Positions 25,001-32,600 of a DNA stretch of 64,000 nucleotides are shown here, piece by piece. Location of the stretch: contig OZ020599.1 in assembly GCA_963971535.1 (NCBI GenBank), positions 92,560,282 through 92,624,281 on the forward strand, given 5' to 3'. Source of the stretch: Notolepis coatsorum (taxonomy: Eukaryota; Chordata; Actinopteri; Aulopiformes; Paralepididae). The translations under genes were made by a program, and so were the position numbers. Below the pieces are notes generated by a model. It saw nothing but the letters and a program-made list of their open reading frames with translations, made no database searches and had not been told where the DNA came from. How positions within the stretch are numbered: the stretch's first letter is position 1; every line of letters starts with the position of its first letter.

Positions 25001-25940
25001 ATCCGTTTGAAAATTTGAAATATAGGCCTCCCTCTTATACAGGCCTCCTCCTAATACAAGCCTGGTACTCGCTACAGTTGAAACAAATACAAGCCGGGGT
25101 TACTATTAGAGGAATTACGGTAATCGGAATCGAGAATCGTTTAGAACAGGAATCGAAATGGAGAATTGGAATCGGAACCGGAATCGTTCAAATCCAAACG
25201 ATGCCCAACCCTACTGATGAGTCTAGTGTGTTCATTAGATGGGTGAAATACTCTTTCTGTGCCTGTTTTCTTAGGCAGTTAGCCTCTGGTATGCGTGCCA
25301 TTAGCGTTAGCCACGCTTCTAGGCCTATTTTCTTTTGGAAAGAATGATTTTTTTTTTTTTTTATAAATAAAGTTTGGTTGGCAGTCGACTACGATCAATT
25401 ATTCGACTAATAGGGGTCAGCCCTAGTACATATACCGGTACATACACACACACACCTATACTGTACATGCACACACACACACTTATACATACACACACAC
25501 CTATACATACACGCACGCCTAACATGGCATGGAGATGCACATACATCTGTCTCAAGACTAGTCCTGCATGTATCAACAAATGTGCATGTTGTTGTGAATT
25601 TATGTGTGCCATTATTACTACCAAATGTAATAATTGTGGAATATTGCTATAATGAGCTGTATGTGTATGAACCAAGCATCCCACTGTAATTTACCTGTAC
25701 TTCATACGTTACAAATAAACTACTACTACACACACACACCTACCTATACATACACGCACACCTTTACACACACACGTTATGCATACTTACCCCCACACAC
25801 TACATGTACAGTTTATATTTGTCATTCATTCAACTTTTTCTTTGCCCCTCTTCCTCCAGAATGACCCCGGCTTCCTCGGCGCCATTCACAATGCCTACCT
25901 TCAGAGTCTGTCACAGGACTTCAACAACATCAAGCTATAG
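215..25940 (+). CDS. dcp1a: dcp1a, mRNA-decapping enzyme 1A, spliced, 5'-partial (whole gene in window)
   Basis: DCP1 is the EVH1-domain activator of the DCP2 decapping enzyme in cytoplasmic P-bodies. Seven exons join in frame: 215-342, 13033-13099, 13222-13360, 17672-17773, 20264-20878, 21422-21691 and 25860-25940. All introns are GT-AG and all phases agree (1, 2, 0, 0, 0, 0). They encode about 465 residues. Order: the second half of EVH1 (GFTIMNRL, FLLYRNANL, GIYSIWFYDKKDC), the conserved short motif RPIDILELLSKAKEEYQR, a long Pro/Ser-rich disordered middle with ITVEELFGTSLPK, and the C-terminal trimerisation helices KTQLQDTLIHLIKNDPGFL, ending NNIKL-stop. VEELFGTSLPK and LQDTLIHLIKND fit DCP1A better than DCP1B. 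Roughly 60 N-terminal residues, including the start codon, lie upstream of the window. The introns are heavily loaded with transposons. Confidence 0.94.
343..620 (+). repeat. poly-C tract and SINE fragment
   Basis: A C run (about 369-386) sits just inside the intron donor. It is followed by a tRNA-like B box (ggttcgattcc near 420-430). The 3' half, ending in the common fish tail ggataaaagcgctatataaa, finishes near 612. The A-box region is not clear, so the copy is probably 5'-truncated. Confidence 0.6.
625..783. repeat. TTAA-bounded palindromic repeat cluster
   Basis: Several copies of a unit of about 30 bp (ttaaccctttcactaccaca followed by ctacagaagg) occur in direct then inverted orientation, so most of the segment can fold back. 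Outer edges are TTAA followed by CCCTTT-type ends, like solo termini of a piggyBac-like MITE. 784-1030 shows nothing else recognisable. Confidence 0.6.
1040..1735. repeat. CA-rich minisatellite
   Basis: A compound tandem array alternates (CA)n with the constant block ctactgtacctctgaaagca, about 16-17 copies. Some copies are followed by ctgaacagacac, giving a higher-order pattern. ORFs across it on both strands are repeat artefacts. Confidence 0.9.
1736..2257. other. intron sequence, nothing recognised
   Basis: This is non-repetitive-looking dcp1a intron sequence. The minus strand over 1736-1855 has an open frame with ordinary composition (MRGADHSEEV and onwards), but I recognise no family or splice structure. 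Confidence 0.4.
2262..2411. mobile_element. piggyBac-like palindromic MITE
   Basis: It is flanked by TTAA (2258-2261 and 2412-2415). The left end CCCTTTCACTGCCACACGAC and the right end GTGGCAGTGAAAGGG are inverted copies. Two further internal TTAA-CCCTTT boundaries suggest nested solo ends. It has no coding capacity. Confidence 0.6.
2626..3142. mobile_element. hAT-like MITE (CAGTGTTTCCC ends)
   Basis: Termini are CAGTGTTTCCCCTA on the left and TAGGGGAAACACTG on the right. Both are flanked by catgt, a 5-bp direct repeat. It contains poly-G and an internal second CAGTGTTTCCC start at about 2904, suggesting two related copies or an internal duplication. Confidence 0.65.
3143..3685. other. intron sequence, nothing recognised
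   Basis: No repeat, RNA gene or coding motif was recognised here. ORFs on the minus strand have no family resemblance. Confidence 0.4.
3686..4672. repeat. 41-bp minisatellite
   Basis: About 23-24 tandem units, constant block ggtagcttcctagcatc, then grtagcagagtgaagtagcac. Shorter variants lack the gtagcaca block. Variant bases (agcggt, actggt, accggt) alternate irregularly, typical of unequal exchange. Confidence 0.95.
4885..5090. repeat. 66-bp tandem repeat, about three copies
   Basis: The block ggaccggtgtatgtgtgagt, then ggtcctttcgtagtgtcctc and a ccaagctgttgatc segment, is repeated with a degenerate first copy near 4885. Positions 5091-6281 show no recognised element, except a short LINE-tail-like stretch near 5700-5770 (a frame reading FVPAAIRLHN). 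Confidence 0.75.
6282..6516. repeat. 235-bp repeat, copy 1
   Basis: It matches 9190-9424 in direct orientation with no difference seen by eye over 235 bp. The following bases (6517-6700) have the typical fish repeat continuation with gaggggagaaacctt and are absent from the second copy. 6701-7479 shows nothing recognised. Confidence 0.85.
7495..7953 (-). mobile_element. tRNA-derived SINE, full length
   Basis: It reads on the minus strand. The head is aggcggctgggtggcgcagc (A-box region) with B box ggtatcgaatcc, and the 3' end is rich in ggagaaaaagtggg. Perfect 15-bp target-site duplications cttctaagatggatt lie at 7480-7494 and 7954-7968. The same family recurs at 9425 and 53283. Confidence 0.88.
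7969..8470. other. A/T-rich intron sequence
   Basis: An A-rich stretch at 8317-8345 and short fragments; no element with termini and no coding motif was recognised. Confidence 0.4.
8471..8610 (+). repeat. L2-type LINE/SINE 3' tail
   Basis: It carries the shared tail gaacattgttactcagctga, then cctgctgacctgttg and ggataaaagcgcctcagcta. The same tail occurs at 16760-16875 and 51530-51620. Confidence 0.7.
9190..9424. repeat. 235-bp repeat, copy 2
   Basis: It is collinear with and apparently identical to 6282-6516. It fuses at 9424/9425 directly to the internal part of a SINE. Confidence 0.85.
9425..9777 (+). mobile_element. 5'-truncated SINE (same family as 7495 and 53283)
   Basis: It lacks the tRNA-like A-box head and begins near the B box (ggtgtcgactcccgg). 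It then follows the family through gggccggtcgtcatactaac and gaggaattggca-type 3' sequence. Confidence 0.75.
9960..10010. repeat. (TC)n-(CA)n microsatellite
   Basis: A pure TC run is followed by CA dinucleotides. The rest of 9822-10300 is unremarkable intron with short CA runs. Confidence 0.85.
10329..10982 (+). pseudogene. LINE reverse transcriptase C-terminal fragment
   Basis: An open frame of about 217 codons to TGA. It includes CQDNSLILNICKTKELIVDF, FKYLGVHISEDLTW, LRQLRKF and HPNNSLFKLL, then SFFPQAI near the stop. This is the thumb and C-terminal region of L2/CR1-like reverse transcriptases. The catalytic YADD block and endonuclease are missing, so it is a 5'-truncated dead copy. Confidence 0.85.
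11094..11948. mobile_element. hAT MITE, family CAGCGTTTCCGTTAG, copy 1
   Basis: Left end CAGCGTTTCCGTTAG, right end CTAACGGAAACCCTG (one mismatch in the inverted repeat). A perfect 8-bp target-site duplication gcacacac lies at 11086-11093 and 11949-11956, in the LINE 3'UTR. It has no transposase ORF. A second copy is at 23832-24833. Confidence 0.9.
12490..12740. repeat. 27-bp minisatellite
   Basis: Repeats of gttctcatgtatagtgttta followed by actctgt, degenerating at both ends into gttctgatgtattgt units. T/G-rich sequence with similar words continues to the exon at 13033. Confidence 0.85.
13033..13099 (+). CDS. dcp1a: dcp1a exon, end of EVH1 domain
   Basis: The acceptor tttcctag ends at 13032 and the donor gtaagt starts at 13100. 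The peptide is GIYSIWFYDKKDCQRIAQLM plus V and a split Asn codon. The YSIWFYDK block is diagnostic of the DCP1 EVH1 domain. It follows a 12.7-kb intron and precedes one of only 122 bp. Confidence 0.95.
13222..13360 (+). CDS. dcp1a: dcp1a exon with conserved motif I
   Basis: The acceptor ccacag ends at 13221 and the donor gtgagt starts at 13361. After the split Asn codon it reads IVKQEADHAQRDSPERV, then a short linker, then RPIDILELLSKAKEEYQR. In metazoan DCP1 this short linear motif downstream of EVH1 (DI-x2-LL-x2-AK-x-EY type) is involved in assembling decapping cofactors. It ends in phase 0. Confidence 0.94.
13488..14387. mobile_element. piggyBac-like MITE, about 900 bp
   Basis: TTAA lies at 13484-13487 and 14388-14391. 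The left end is CACTTTCAGAGCCACCAGGG. The right end, read inward, is CACTTTGGATGCCAGCGACA. The ends share CACTTT and GCCA. It sits in the dcp1a intron just after the 13222-13360 exon. Confidence 0.6.
14392..15250. other. intron sequence, nothing firmly recognised
   Basis: There is a stretch near 14395-14460 of a kind common beside fish retroelements (caattcttatttacaatgac), but no termini or coding motif support a call. Confidence 0.35.
15253..15690. repeat. 49-bp minisatellite, about nine copies
   Basis: The unit is tgttgctggtctggactggt, then cctctgagctcctctccagtcaaacata. Copies are nearly identical, and the first and last are degenerate. Confidence 0.95.
16080..16880 (+). mobile_element. 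L2-like LINE 3' fragment with tail
   Basis: The end of an L2-type ORF, a short A-rich run, then the 3' tail gaacattgttactcagctga, then ggataaaagcgtcagctaaa and atgtaaatg repeats. It is 5'-truncated. Confidence 0.82.
16119..16670 (+). pseudogene. L2-like LINE ORF2 C-terminus fragment
   Basis: About 183 codons open to TGA. Key blocks are VISRLDYCNALLAGLPA, LIQNAAARLI, LRDLHWLPIAARIRFKAL, APQWWNELP and FRRRLKTHFF. These are typical of the C-terminal end of fish L2/CR1-clade ORF2. The catalytic core is missing. Confidence 0.87.
17091..17445. mobile_element. hAT-like MITE (TAGTGATGCACCGAT ends)
   Basis: Ends are TAGTGATGCACCGAT and the inverse ATCGTGCATCACTA. The interior is rich in ccgataccgatatt and its complement. 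The flanking 8-mers aggggaac and gtaggaac are only partly alike, a decayed duplication. Confidence 0.65.
17672..17773 (+). CDS. dcp1a: dcp1a exon, linker
   Basis: This is 102 bp, exactly 34 codons. The acceptor is ccag ending at 17671 and the donor is gtacag at 17774. The reading, IQTGETDMSV and onwards to HTRSTPQPEK, is Ser/Thr/Pro-rich with no folded motif. It was placed by exon phase and by position between the flanking dcp1a exons; sequence alone is less diagnostic here. Confidence 0.85.
17825..19028. mobile_element. hAT-like element with BED-finger fragment
   Basis: The left end TAGGGGTGTAAC (repeated at 17858) and the right end TTACACCCCTA are inverted. I could not find a matching 8-bp duplication, so the boundaries are provisional. 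It carries the BED-type fragment at 18081 and a further repeat beginning cagtggtcggcaacc at 18342. Confidence 0.5.
18081..18341 (+). pseudogene. BED zinc-finger fragment of a hAT transposase
   Basis: An open frame whose middle reads SPVWDNFGFPV, then CRHCSTEIGY and FITHLKRHHPNV. This is the C-x2-C ... H-x4-H layout and Trp/Phe spacing of a BED finger. It breaks at 18342, where an unrelated repeat (cagtggtcggc) begins. No dimerisation or catalytic domain follows. Confidence 0.7.
19109..19420 (-). repeat. L2-like LINE fragment with 3' end
   Basis: On the minus strand it reads VPRTRLKTRGDRAFSAAAPG then LWNSLPF, the last residues of an L2-like ORF. It is followed (toward 19109) by the typical tgctatataaataaaattgac 3' end. 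A short fish tail also precedes it at 19035-19085. 19430-20263 shows nothing recognised. Confidence 0.7.
20264..20878 (+). CDS. dcp1a: dcp1a large Pro/Ser-rich exon
   Basis: This is 615 bp, 205 codons, phase 0 at both ends (acceptor ctccag ending at 20263, donor gtgagt at 20879). It begins SSHTGVKQITVEELFGTSLP, matching the vertebrate DCP1A stretch VEELFGTSLP. The rest is low-complexity, proline-rich and GC-rich, as in the disordered centre of DCP1A. Reading frames on the opposite strand and in other phases are shadows of this exon. Confidence 0.93.
20935..21405. repeat. CT-rich minisatellite in dcp1a intron
   Basis: A degenerate tandem repeat of about 20 bp, tctctctctaacccttgttc, fills most of the 543-bp intron between the two large exons. 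It provides a long polypyrimidine environment upstream of the 21421 acceptor. Confidence 0.9.
21422..21691 (+). CDS. dcp1a: dcp1a exon, start of C-terminal trimerisation domain
   Basis: This is 270 bp, 90 codons, phase 0 (acceptor ctccag ending at 21421, donor gt at 21692). A Gly/Pro/Ser-rich stretch leads into KTQLQDTLIHLIK, the first amphipathic helix of the DCP1 trimerisation domain. The donor runs straight into a (CA)n tract, so the 5' splice site is gtacacacac rather than a strong gtaagt. Confidence 0.93.
21692..21740. repeat. (CA)n tract at splice donor
   Basis: CA dinucleotides begin at the first intron bases, directly overlapping the 5' splice site of the 21422-21691 exon. Confidence 0.85.
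22064..23488. mobile_element. third-level piggyBac-like MITE
   Basis: TTAA lies at 22060-22063 and 23489-23492. The ends are CCCTTTATTCGCCAAG and, read inward from the right, CCCTTTCTCTGCCACA. It hosts the Harbinger-like element. Confidence 0.65.
22722..23456. mobile_element. fourth-level Harbinger-like MITE
   Basis: Terminal inverted repeats GGTCGCTTTCACA and TGTGAAAGCGACC are flanked by TAA on both sides (22719-22721, 23457-23459). The 3-bp TWA duplication is typical of PIF/Harbinger. There is no transposase. Confidence 0.78.
23664..25120. mobile_element. third-level Tc1/mariner-type MITE
   Basis: Perfect terminal inverted repeats of about 23 bp (starting CCGTAATTCCTCTAATAGTA) have TA on each side (23662-23663, 25121-25122). 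Inside, near 23690-23760, is a second palindrome around ttaatggccattaa. Confidence 0.75.
23832..24833. mobile_element. fourth-level hAT MITE, family CAGCGTTTCCGTTAG, copy 2
   Basis: It has the same ends as 11094-11948. A perfect 8-bp duplication ctgcatac lies at 23824-23831 and 24834-24841. The middle differs from copy 1 (longer, 1,002 bp). Confidence 0.9.
25437..25800. repeat. interrupted (CA)n tracts
   Basis: Short CA runs broken by ctatacata words before the last dcp1a exon; nothing else recognised to 25859. Confidence 0.7.
25860..25940 (+). CDS. dcp1a: dcp1a last coding exon
   Basis: The acceptor cctccag ends at 25859. The peptide is NDPGFLGAIHNAYLQSLSQD then FNNIKL and TAG at 25938-25940. 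It continues the trimerisation helix (LIHLIK-NDPGFL) that in human DCP1A reads LIHLIKND, and it closes the gene. Confidence 0.94.
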   Translation, partial: NDPGFLGAIHNAYLQSLSQDFNNIKL

Positions 25941-26806
25941 CCAGAGTTCTACCATCGCCACGGTAACCTACTGCATCATCACCACTCTGGAGCACCGCCG
26001 CCATCATCACTCTGCTCCAGCGGGTCTCAATACTAATCCAACTCTTATCTTCTAATCCAACGAGCTAAACTGCCTGTCAATCAAAGGAGGTCGGGACTCA
26101 CTACAACTTTAGCCAAAACCACGAGTGAAACTTAACACAGATTGGGATACAAACGTTGCAAAGAAAACTGCAAAAAAACGACTTTATGAGGTAGAAAATG
26201 TATTCGGCTTGTAGACTATAGACCAACAACAGAAGATGTGAATGTAAACGAGAGCTTTTTAAAAACAGACTCCACTCCCGCCTGGAAAACAAGCCCATGA
26301 ACCCCTCCTGACCTACAGACTTTCAGCACTGCCATGCTTTGGCCCCCTCCTCCCCTACGGACCGTCCGGTGCACCGAGCCTGAAGCCGGAGTGAGACTCT
26401 GCTAAACTCGCTCAGGAAGTTCCCTGTTGTTGGGACACTCGCTATAATCTGAGAACTCCAGGAGCTCTCGCTAGAAATCGCGTGTTGCTCTGTGCAGCAG
26501 GGAACGGAGTTCTTGCCGTGGGGCGGCGCGCGTTCAAGATGCAGGGACCTTTTAGTCGTCACTTCCTGTAAGGTTGGAGTAAATTACCGCCGCAGGGGAA
26601 TTCCTTAGGTCCGTGTTTAAACACTACTTTACCGGAGGAAACCGGTGGCTGAGATACATGGATAATCATTTGGACTGTTTTTTATTTTTTTTTTGTGGCG
26701 CAAGAGTTTTCTTCTTCTTCTTTTCTCCCCCCCCCCCCCCCCCCCCCTGACAACGTTTAGATGGCTGCATGGTCAGTCTCTTGACGTTTCCAGGAGACAC
26801 CCTGAG
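25941..26806 (+). other. dcp1a: dcp1a 3'UTR / proximal downstream sequence
   Basis: This is non-coding sequence after the dcp1a stop, up to the left edge of the tandem duplication. It holds a poly-C run at about 26730-26747. I see no AATAAA before the duplication edge, so the polyadenylation site is unresolved and the UTR may run into copy 1. Confidence 0.45.
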
Positions 26807-27197
26807 GACTCGTGCCAAGCGGACGGCATCTCATCCGACTACTAAAGCATTGTAGTAACTCTGCAACACCCCCCTGCTCCTTTTTGCTTTCTCTATAAAT
26901 TGACCCTTGAACCTTGACCCCTCAGATATGTGTGACACTGGTAGTGGGTGGTTGATCAAGACATAAATTGATCCTGGTACAGCGTAATGGGAACACGGAA
27001 CTTACTGGTGGCATTATTGTCCTTGTCGTTATTATTTGACCCTTGGAGCCGAATTTGGGGAAAAACGTCTTTCCTAATGAGTCTCAAGAGAATTACTGAG
27101 TTAAAAGGATTTCCATGTGACCCCCTTATTCCTTTAAATCCCTGAACTTTGAACCCTGGCCTCTGGATATATTACTGAAAACACCTTAGCACTGTGG

Positions 27198-27393
27198 TCC
27201 TCCCTGACTAGTCTGGCTATTTATTAACATACGGCCAAGATGGGACCATGCGGTCCTCCCTGACTCGTCTGGCTAACATACGGCCAAGATGGGACCATGC
27301 GGTCCTCCCTGACTCGTCTGGCTAACATACGGCCAAGATGGGACCATGCGGTCCTCCCTAACTCGTCTGGCTAACATACGGCCAAGATGGGAC
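27198..27393. repeat. 49-bp tandem repeat, four copies
   Basis: The unit is gtcctccctgactcgtctgg, then ctaacatacggccaagatgg and gaccatgcg. The equivalent in copy 2 (36964-37113) has three units. Confidence 0.9.
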
Positions 27394-27910
27394 CACGTCT
27401 GCAACAGTACAGAACGACAGAGTTCTGTACTCTTTCGACCTTGACACTGAATACGCGACGCGAGTATGAGCCATGATTCCACAGTTTGTGGCATGTGAGA
27501 GTTGCCACAATGTGGGAGTGGGGAGATCAGGACCACCACACCGCTCGCCCCTGTCTGCTCACAGTGAGAGAGTGAGAGGGTGCTGAACTGTGCTGGCCGG
27601 GGGTCCTCTGAACTGTTTTCCAGGTCTTCGCAGGCCCTGAAAAAGGCAAGAATCTCTCTCTCCCTGAAACTCGTAAAAATGGAAAGACTACTTAATTTCT
27701 TGCCTATTCTCAATTACTGTACTTTTTCCTTTTACTGATGCTTGTAGCTTTAGCACAGTTGCTACTCTGCACTACAACACGGATGGTGTTTTGTATTGAT
27801 GACGACACGTGGAGGTGGACATTATCTGTTTGTAACCAAGCCCAAGCACTAGCGGCTCAAACCAAGAGTCAAATAGTCTCCTGCTTGGGTTGTGAGGAAG
27901 CGTACATGTC

Positions 27911-27913
<3 letters not shown>

Positions 27914-27970
<57 letters not shown>
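27914..27970. repeat. (CA)n, copy 1, about 28 units
   Basis: A pure dinucleotide run, orthologous by position to 37624-37774 in copy 2. Confidence 0.95.
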
Positions 27971-27973
<3 letters not shown>

Positions 27974-28019
27974 ACACACACTAGATGCACACATTGAATC
28001 TCTCCTCCTTTCTCCCTGA

Positions 28020-28500
28020 TCTCTCCCTCGGTTTCCTCTCCTGTTTTCTCTCTCTCTCTCTCCCTCTCTCACACACTCACTCGTTCTCTTTAGCTCCATC
28101 CCCCTCCCTCTCTAGCTCTCTCTCTCTCTCTCTAAACCCCCCCTCTCTCTCTAGCTCTATCCCTCTCTCTCTCACTCACTCTCTAGCTCTATCCCTCTCT
28201 ATCTCTCTCTCTCTCTCTCTCTCTAGCTCTACCCCCCTCCCTCTTTAGCTCTCTCTCTAAACCCCCTCCCTCTCTCTCTCACTCTCTAGCTCTATCCCTC
28301 TCACTCACTCACTCACTCTAGCTCTATCCCTCTCTCACTCACGCTCTCTCTAGCTCTCTCCCTCCCTCTCTATACCCCCCCTCTCTCACTCACTCTCTAG
28401 CTCTATAGAATAGAAATACTTTTATACTACCCCCCTCCCCCCCTCTCTCCCTCTAGCTCTACTCCCCCCCCCTCTCTCTAGCTCCCCCCCCCCTCTCTCT
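28020..28500. repeat. CT-rich simple repeats, copy 1
   Basis: Tracts of tctctctc, tagctctatccctctc and poly-C. Copy 2 counterpart is 37845-38335. Confidence 0.9.
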
Positions 28501-28722
28501 CACACTATGCTTGTTGCCTGGTAGGAACATGTGCAATAGGAGACAGTCAGGATGCCTTGTGGGATGGCACAGGATTGTACTGTAGAACCTTGTTTTATCT
28601 GATCCTCTCAATTTTCAAACGTACCAGTTTTTCAAGGTAGAATGGATGAAAACCACAGACGCACAAAAGTGTACTCTGTTGATCCTGTAGTTGTTCTCAT
28701 CCGATTAGCGGTTCATTCAATA

Positions 28723-28826
28723 GACCTATCTCAAACCCTGCCCTCTTTTCTTGATCCTCCAATCACAACTGTCGCGACAGTTGTGATTGGAGGATCAAGA
28801 AAAGAGGGCAGGGTTTGAGATAGGTC
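28723..28826. repeat. perfect palindrome, 2 x 52 bp, no spacer (copy 1)
   Basis: It is symmetric about 28774/28775 (centre gtcgcgac). Arms include cctatctcaaaccctgccct and the exact complement. It extends a few more bases past one mismatch. Confidence 0.95.
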
Positions 28827-29904
28827 CATTACAAAGCAATCTAACCACTCGGGACGTCCCAACTCCTGATCCGCCATTGGATACACTGCCTGTCTGCCAA
28901 CACGGAGCCCTGGTCCCATATATGTGTCAATTACTAGATAATACAGCTGCAGAGCGCACACTTCAAGTACGTTCAAGTTACCACAAGCAAATTGAAAAGC
29001 TCTGCACTTAGAAAAAAGCTGCGTCACAAACTTCTTTTATTTATATTTTATTTTATTATAATTTTTTATTACCAAAAAAGGATCTGTATTCGATTGGGTT
29101 TAATATAGCCGATACCAAACCAATACCAGTCTATTTAAAATATGCCACGATCGGCTGCGACACCAGTCTTTCAGACGGGCTCAGGGCGTTTCTAGCGTCC
29201 ACTGTGGTGTTCCTCCAGATACATTACATAAACTTCTGACATATGACCTACCTCCATTCCTGAAGGTTTTGATCAGCAACGTTCTTACGTACTATTTTGA
29301 TGTCTTTTTCTAAGCAGGTATCTATGTAAATATGCTTTCTTATATATTTTTCTTTTTCTTTTGTAAAATAACAGTGGTAATGTTAGGTATTTTTTTCTTT
29401 TCTTTTTGCAGTAAAGAGGTTTTGCAGTAAAGTTCTACTGCAGCACTGAACCTCTGCAATGCATGATGGGTACGAGAACAGCACCTCTGTCTCCCCTTGT
29501 CATCACTTGTTGGCCAAGCCGGAAAGGATTGTTCAAAAACTATAACCTTATTGGAGACTTCACACCTGACCCTAACTGAAAATGGAAATTACTTATTTTT
29601 TTTATATCATATTTTATTATTATTTTCAATATTTAGTGATTGTTGATTTTCAAAGATATAGCGATCATTTATGATTTCTTTACTTAGTAGCTTGGCCAAC
29701 AAGGGAAAGCGTGAATGCGTTTACATGCACAGCAAAGTCTGTTATCATTCAGAATACTCCATGTAAACATCATGTCCTGTTTATCAATATATATATATAT
29801 AAAAAAAGAAAAAGTAAATAAGAGGAGTGTAGACCAATTATACACGTTATAACATATCTCCCCAGCAGGGGGCCACGTGGAGAGCAGGATGAAGGCAGAT
29901 AGTT

Positions 29905-30195
29905 AAAGGGGCACTTTACCAAAAGAAAATACAATGCTGATTTATCTTGCACCTATTCTCACGCACATCCAATAGCTCTAAACTGTTATGCACACATTAA
30001 TCTAGTTTTGAGAGTTATTGAATGTAACTGAGTTTGAATATGGCCACCAGTGATGTCATCGTGGGACATTGAATCTGTGTTGTGTTAATAAAGGATTCAA
30101 TATCCCCCGATGACATCACTGCCATATTTAAACTAATCTACATTAGATAACTGTCAAACTAAATGAAAGAGTTTTTGGATGTGTGTTAAGTAAAT
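29905..30195. repeat. imperfect inverted repeat, MITE-like
   Basis: Arms around agtgatgtcatcg and cgatgacatcact continue outward with matching words (gaatatggcc / ggccatattt type), giving arms of roughly 80-100 bp with mismatches. The copy-2 equivalent is about 39745-40030. Termini not defined. Confidence 0.55.
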
Positions 30196-32600
30196 AATAA
30201 TTCTGCAAACAAATAAGATGTAATGTACCATGTATAAACCTTATCCCAGTTTTAAAACTGCCGGTCACAGGATGAAGGCAAAAACATTACATTTGCTCAA
30301 AATTGTTAGTCAAAATAATTTTTTAGCATTTATTATACAGCATGTTCTGTTCCCAAAATGCCTTTCACTTGAATAAGGAATAGGATGTCGGGCTACTTGG
30401 CTTTTGCCCTCGCCTCTCGACCCACCACCAATCATTGAGAAGAAGAACGTGAAAAATGTATTCAAACCTAATTAATTACGTAGAAAAGGGTATGTTGGTG
30501 TGTACATTTATAGTAAACAACAGTAGAGGTTGAATACTTTGTTTCACTTTCACACGCAAAATTATGTGGATTGACTTCACACATGCAAATACTTGACCTG
30601 TCCTAAAGGAAATGTCTAAACGGCAGTATCGGCATTATGCTTTTTTTGTTTGTTTTAAGAGTAATTTATTGGACACCGGGGGATGATAATCTAGGAAACA
30701 GTATACCGGTCTGTTGCCTGAGAAAGATTATAAGCAGAGGATGGGGAGGGATGTCGAAAGGATATATAGAGAAAGCGAGACCGAGAGCAACCCTGAAAGG
30801 AGGGTATAATTAGCTCACGGAATGTCAAATTAGTCTGCGATCGCTAAATGTGAAAATAGTTTTTGTTTTTAATGTTATCTGACCAACTGTAATCCTGCTC
30901 CCTGGAACAGCTCTCGGAATTCAACCCATGAGGTGTGATTTGGGGGTAGTGTCTCGGACACACAAGCCATGAGCAGCTATTGAAGTATCGCAAACTTGAC
31001 ATTTTCTACTGTCGACGTGTACGTGTTTCAGTGCTCCAACTTATAGTCATTCCATATGGAAACGAGGGATGTAACGCCGGCTCACGCAGATACCTGGCTA
31101 CACCAGTACATCTGTACACCGAGATGACAAAAAGCTCCACATCGAGAGCCGCTGTCCGATATTTAAGCAAACCACTTGATTTTCTGCATTTTCTTTAAGC
31201 TGCTCTCGAATGGTGAAGAATTTGTTAGATGTCAATAATTTTCATCCACTTAATAACCCCAAACGAATGGTTCAGAAAAAGTGGGCGGAACAAATCGGTT
31301 TCGGCAGTAGAATCTGTGCATCCCTAATAGAAACCTACAACTAGCATCAACTATTATCATGTTTTTCCCTGTTTTACAAACAGTATGACATACAGAGAAA
31401 AGGGGTCCATCCAAAAGCCAGTTCACTCATGCACAAAAAACAAAAGACAAAAGTTAACAACGAGACAAGTTAACAAAATTCATAAATCAATCAGAAAATC
31501 ACTTAACAATTTTCCATATGGAAAACGTCTGATAACAAATTGATCTTTTGTCCATCTGATTTATTAAAGAGTGAATTGAATCTGACACACCGCGCCCCGT
31601 CCTGTGATAAAGTAGAATGTATTTTCACAGTGCATTTTGAATGTATTTGATAAGTTTACTGACCAGGGTCGAAGTCCCCATTTGATTTCAATTCAGTCTA
31701 TTTGGAATGCCAGCAGAATTCAACGTGAACTTTCGAATGATTCCAAGACATTTCTTAGTATTGGAGTTTTTAAGGGAATTGGCTTTCTGAATTGAGCCCA
31801 GCCCTGTTCCTAACAGTCTGTTTATGTGCCTCTGTTTTCTATGTGAATTTCAGTTGTGTTTGACTCGGATTACCATGTCTTTAATTCCAATGGGAGAAAA
31901 TCTAATTTAACTTGACTAGATTTTTCTTTTATGGTTATTTGCTGCACCACCACAATCAAGATTCAGCCAGTAAAACAAATATTTCACAAGTTAAAACTAA
32001 TTGAGTCATCAAATAAAGGCTGTACGGTCATAATTTGCATGGATCTTTCCAGCGTTGTGGACCTGAATTTAATTAAACACACACAGGAAGACGGGTTCAA
32101 ATTGAGAATTTTTTAATCCCTGTGTTTTAAGATTTTAAGAATTTTATGCCATGGTAATGTCTCTTATTGGCCAGAAACATGTGTTTTCTTGATGCTTTGG
32201 GAAAATGTGTGAATCGCATCCATTCTTTTTTAGAAATATATATTTTTTTGGTCACTGTGTGTAATTTGGTTTATTATGACTATTTTGTGATATTAAAATT
32301 AAGTGAAAGACTCTTTTGTTTTCATGTATCACAGTTAGTATTTTGTAGTGTCTTTTAATTGTGTTTTTCTGTTATACATTTATTTTTTGTCCAGATCACA
32401 TCCTTACACATCTTTGTCTAGCATTTTTGCTCCTTTTTTAATACACTTATGTCTTGACATTGTGTTCTATAATTTGAGCACAAACTGTAGTTTCTGTATT
32501 TGGCCACTAGATGTCACTAAGTATATACAATTGGATTACAGTAAAACGAAAATAAGTTTGGCAAAAGTGCTATACAAATAAAGTTATTATATTATATTAT

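Larger units (their letters stand above)
21970..25213. mobile_element. second-level hAT MITE
   Basis: Ends TAGGGTTGGGCACCG and inverse ATGCCCAACCCTA. A perfect 8-bp duplication ctgatgag lies at 21962-21969 and 25214-25221. Its own sequence, rich in ggaaccggtt and gaatcggaac words, is interrupted by two third-level insertions. Confidence 0.9.
21788..25425. mobile_element. outermost hAT MITE of the nested stack
   Basis: Ends TAGGGCTGTCCCCGACTA and the inverse CAGCCCTA, with a perfect 8-bp duplication gtacatat at 21780-21787 and 25426-25433. About 390 bp belong to this element itself; the rest is other insertions. Confidence 0.9.
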
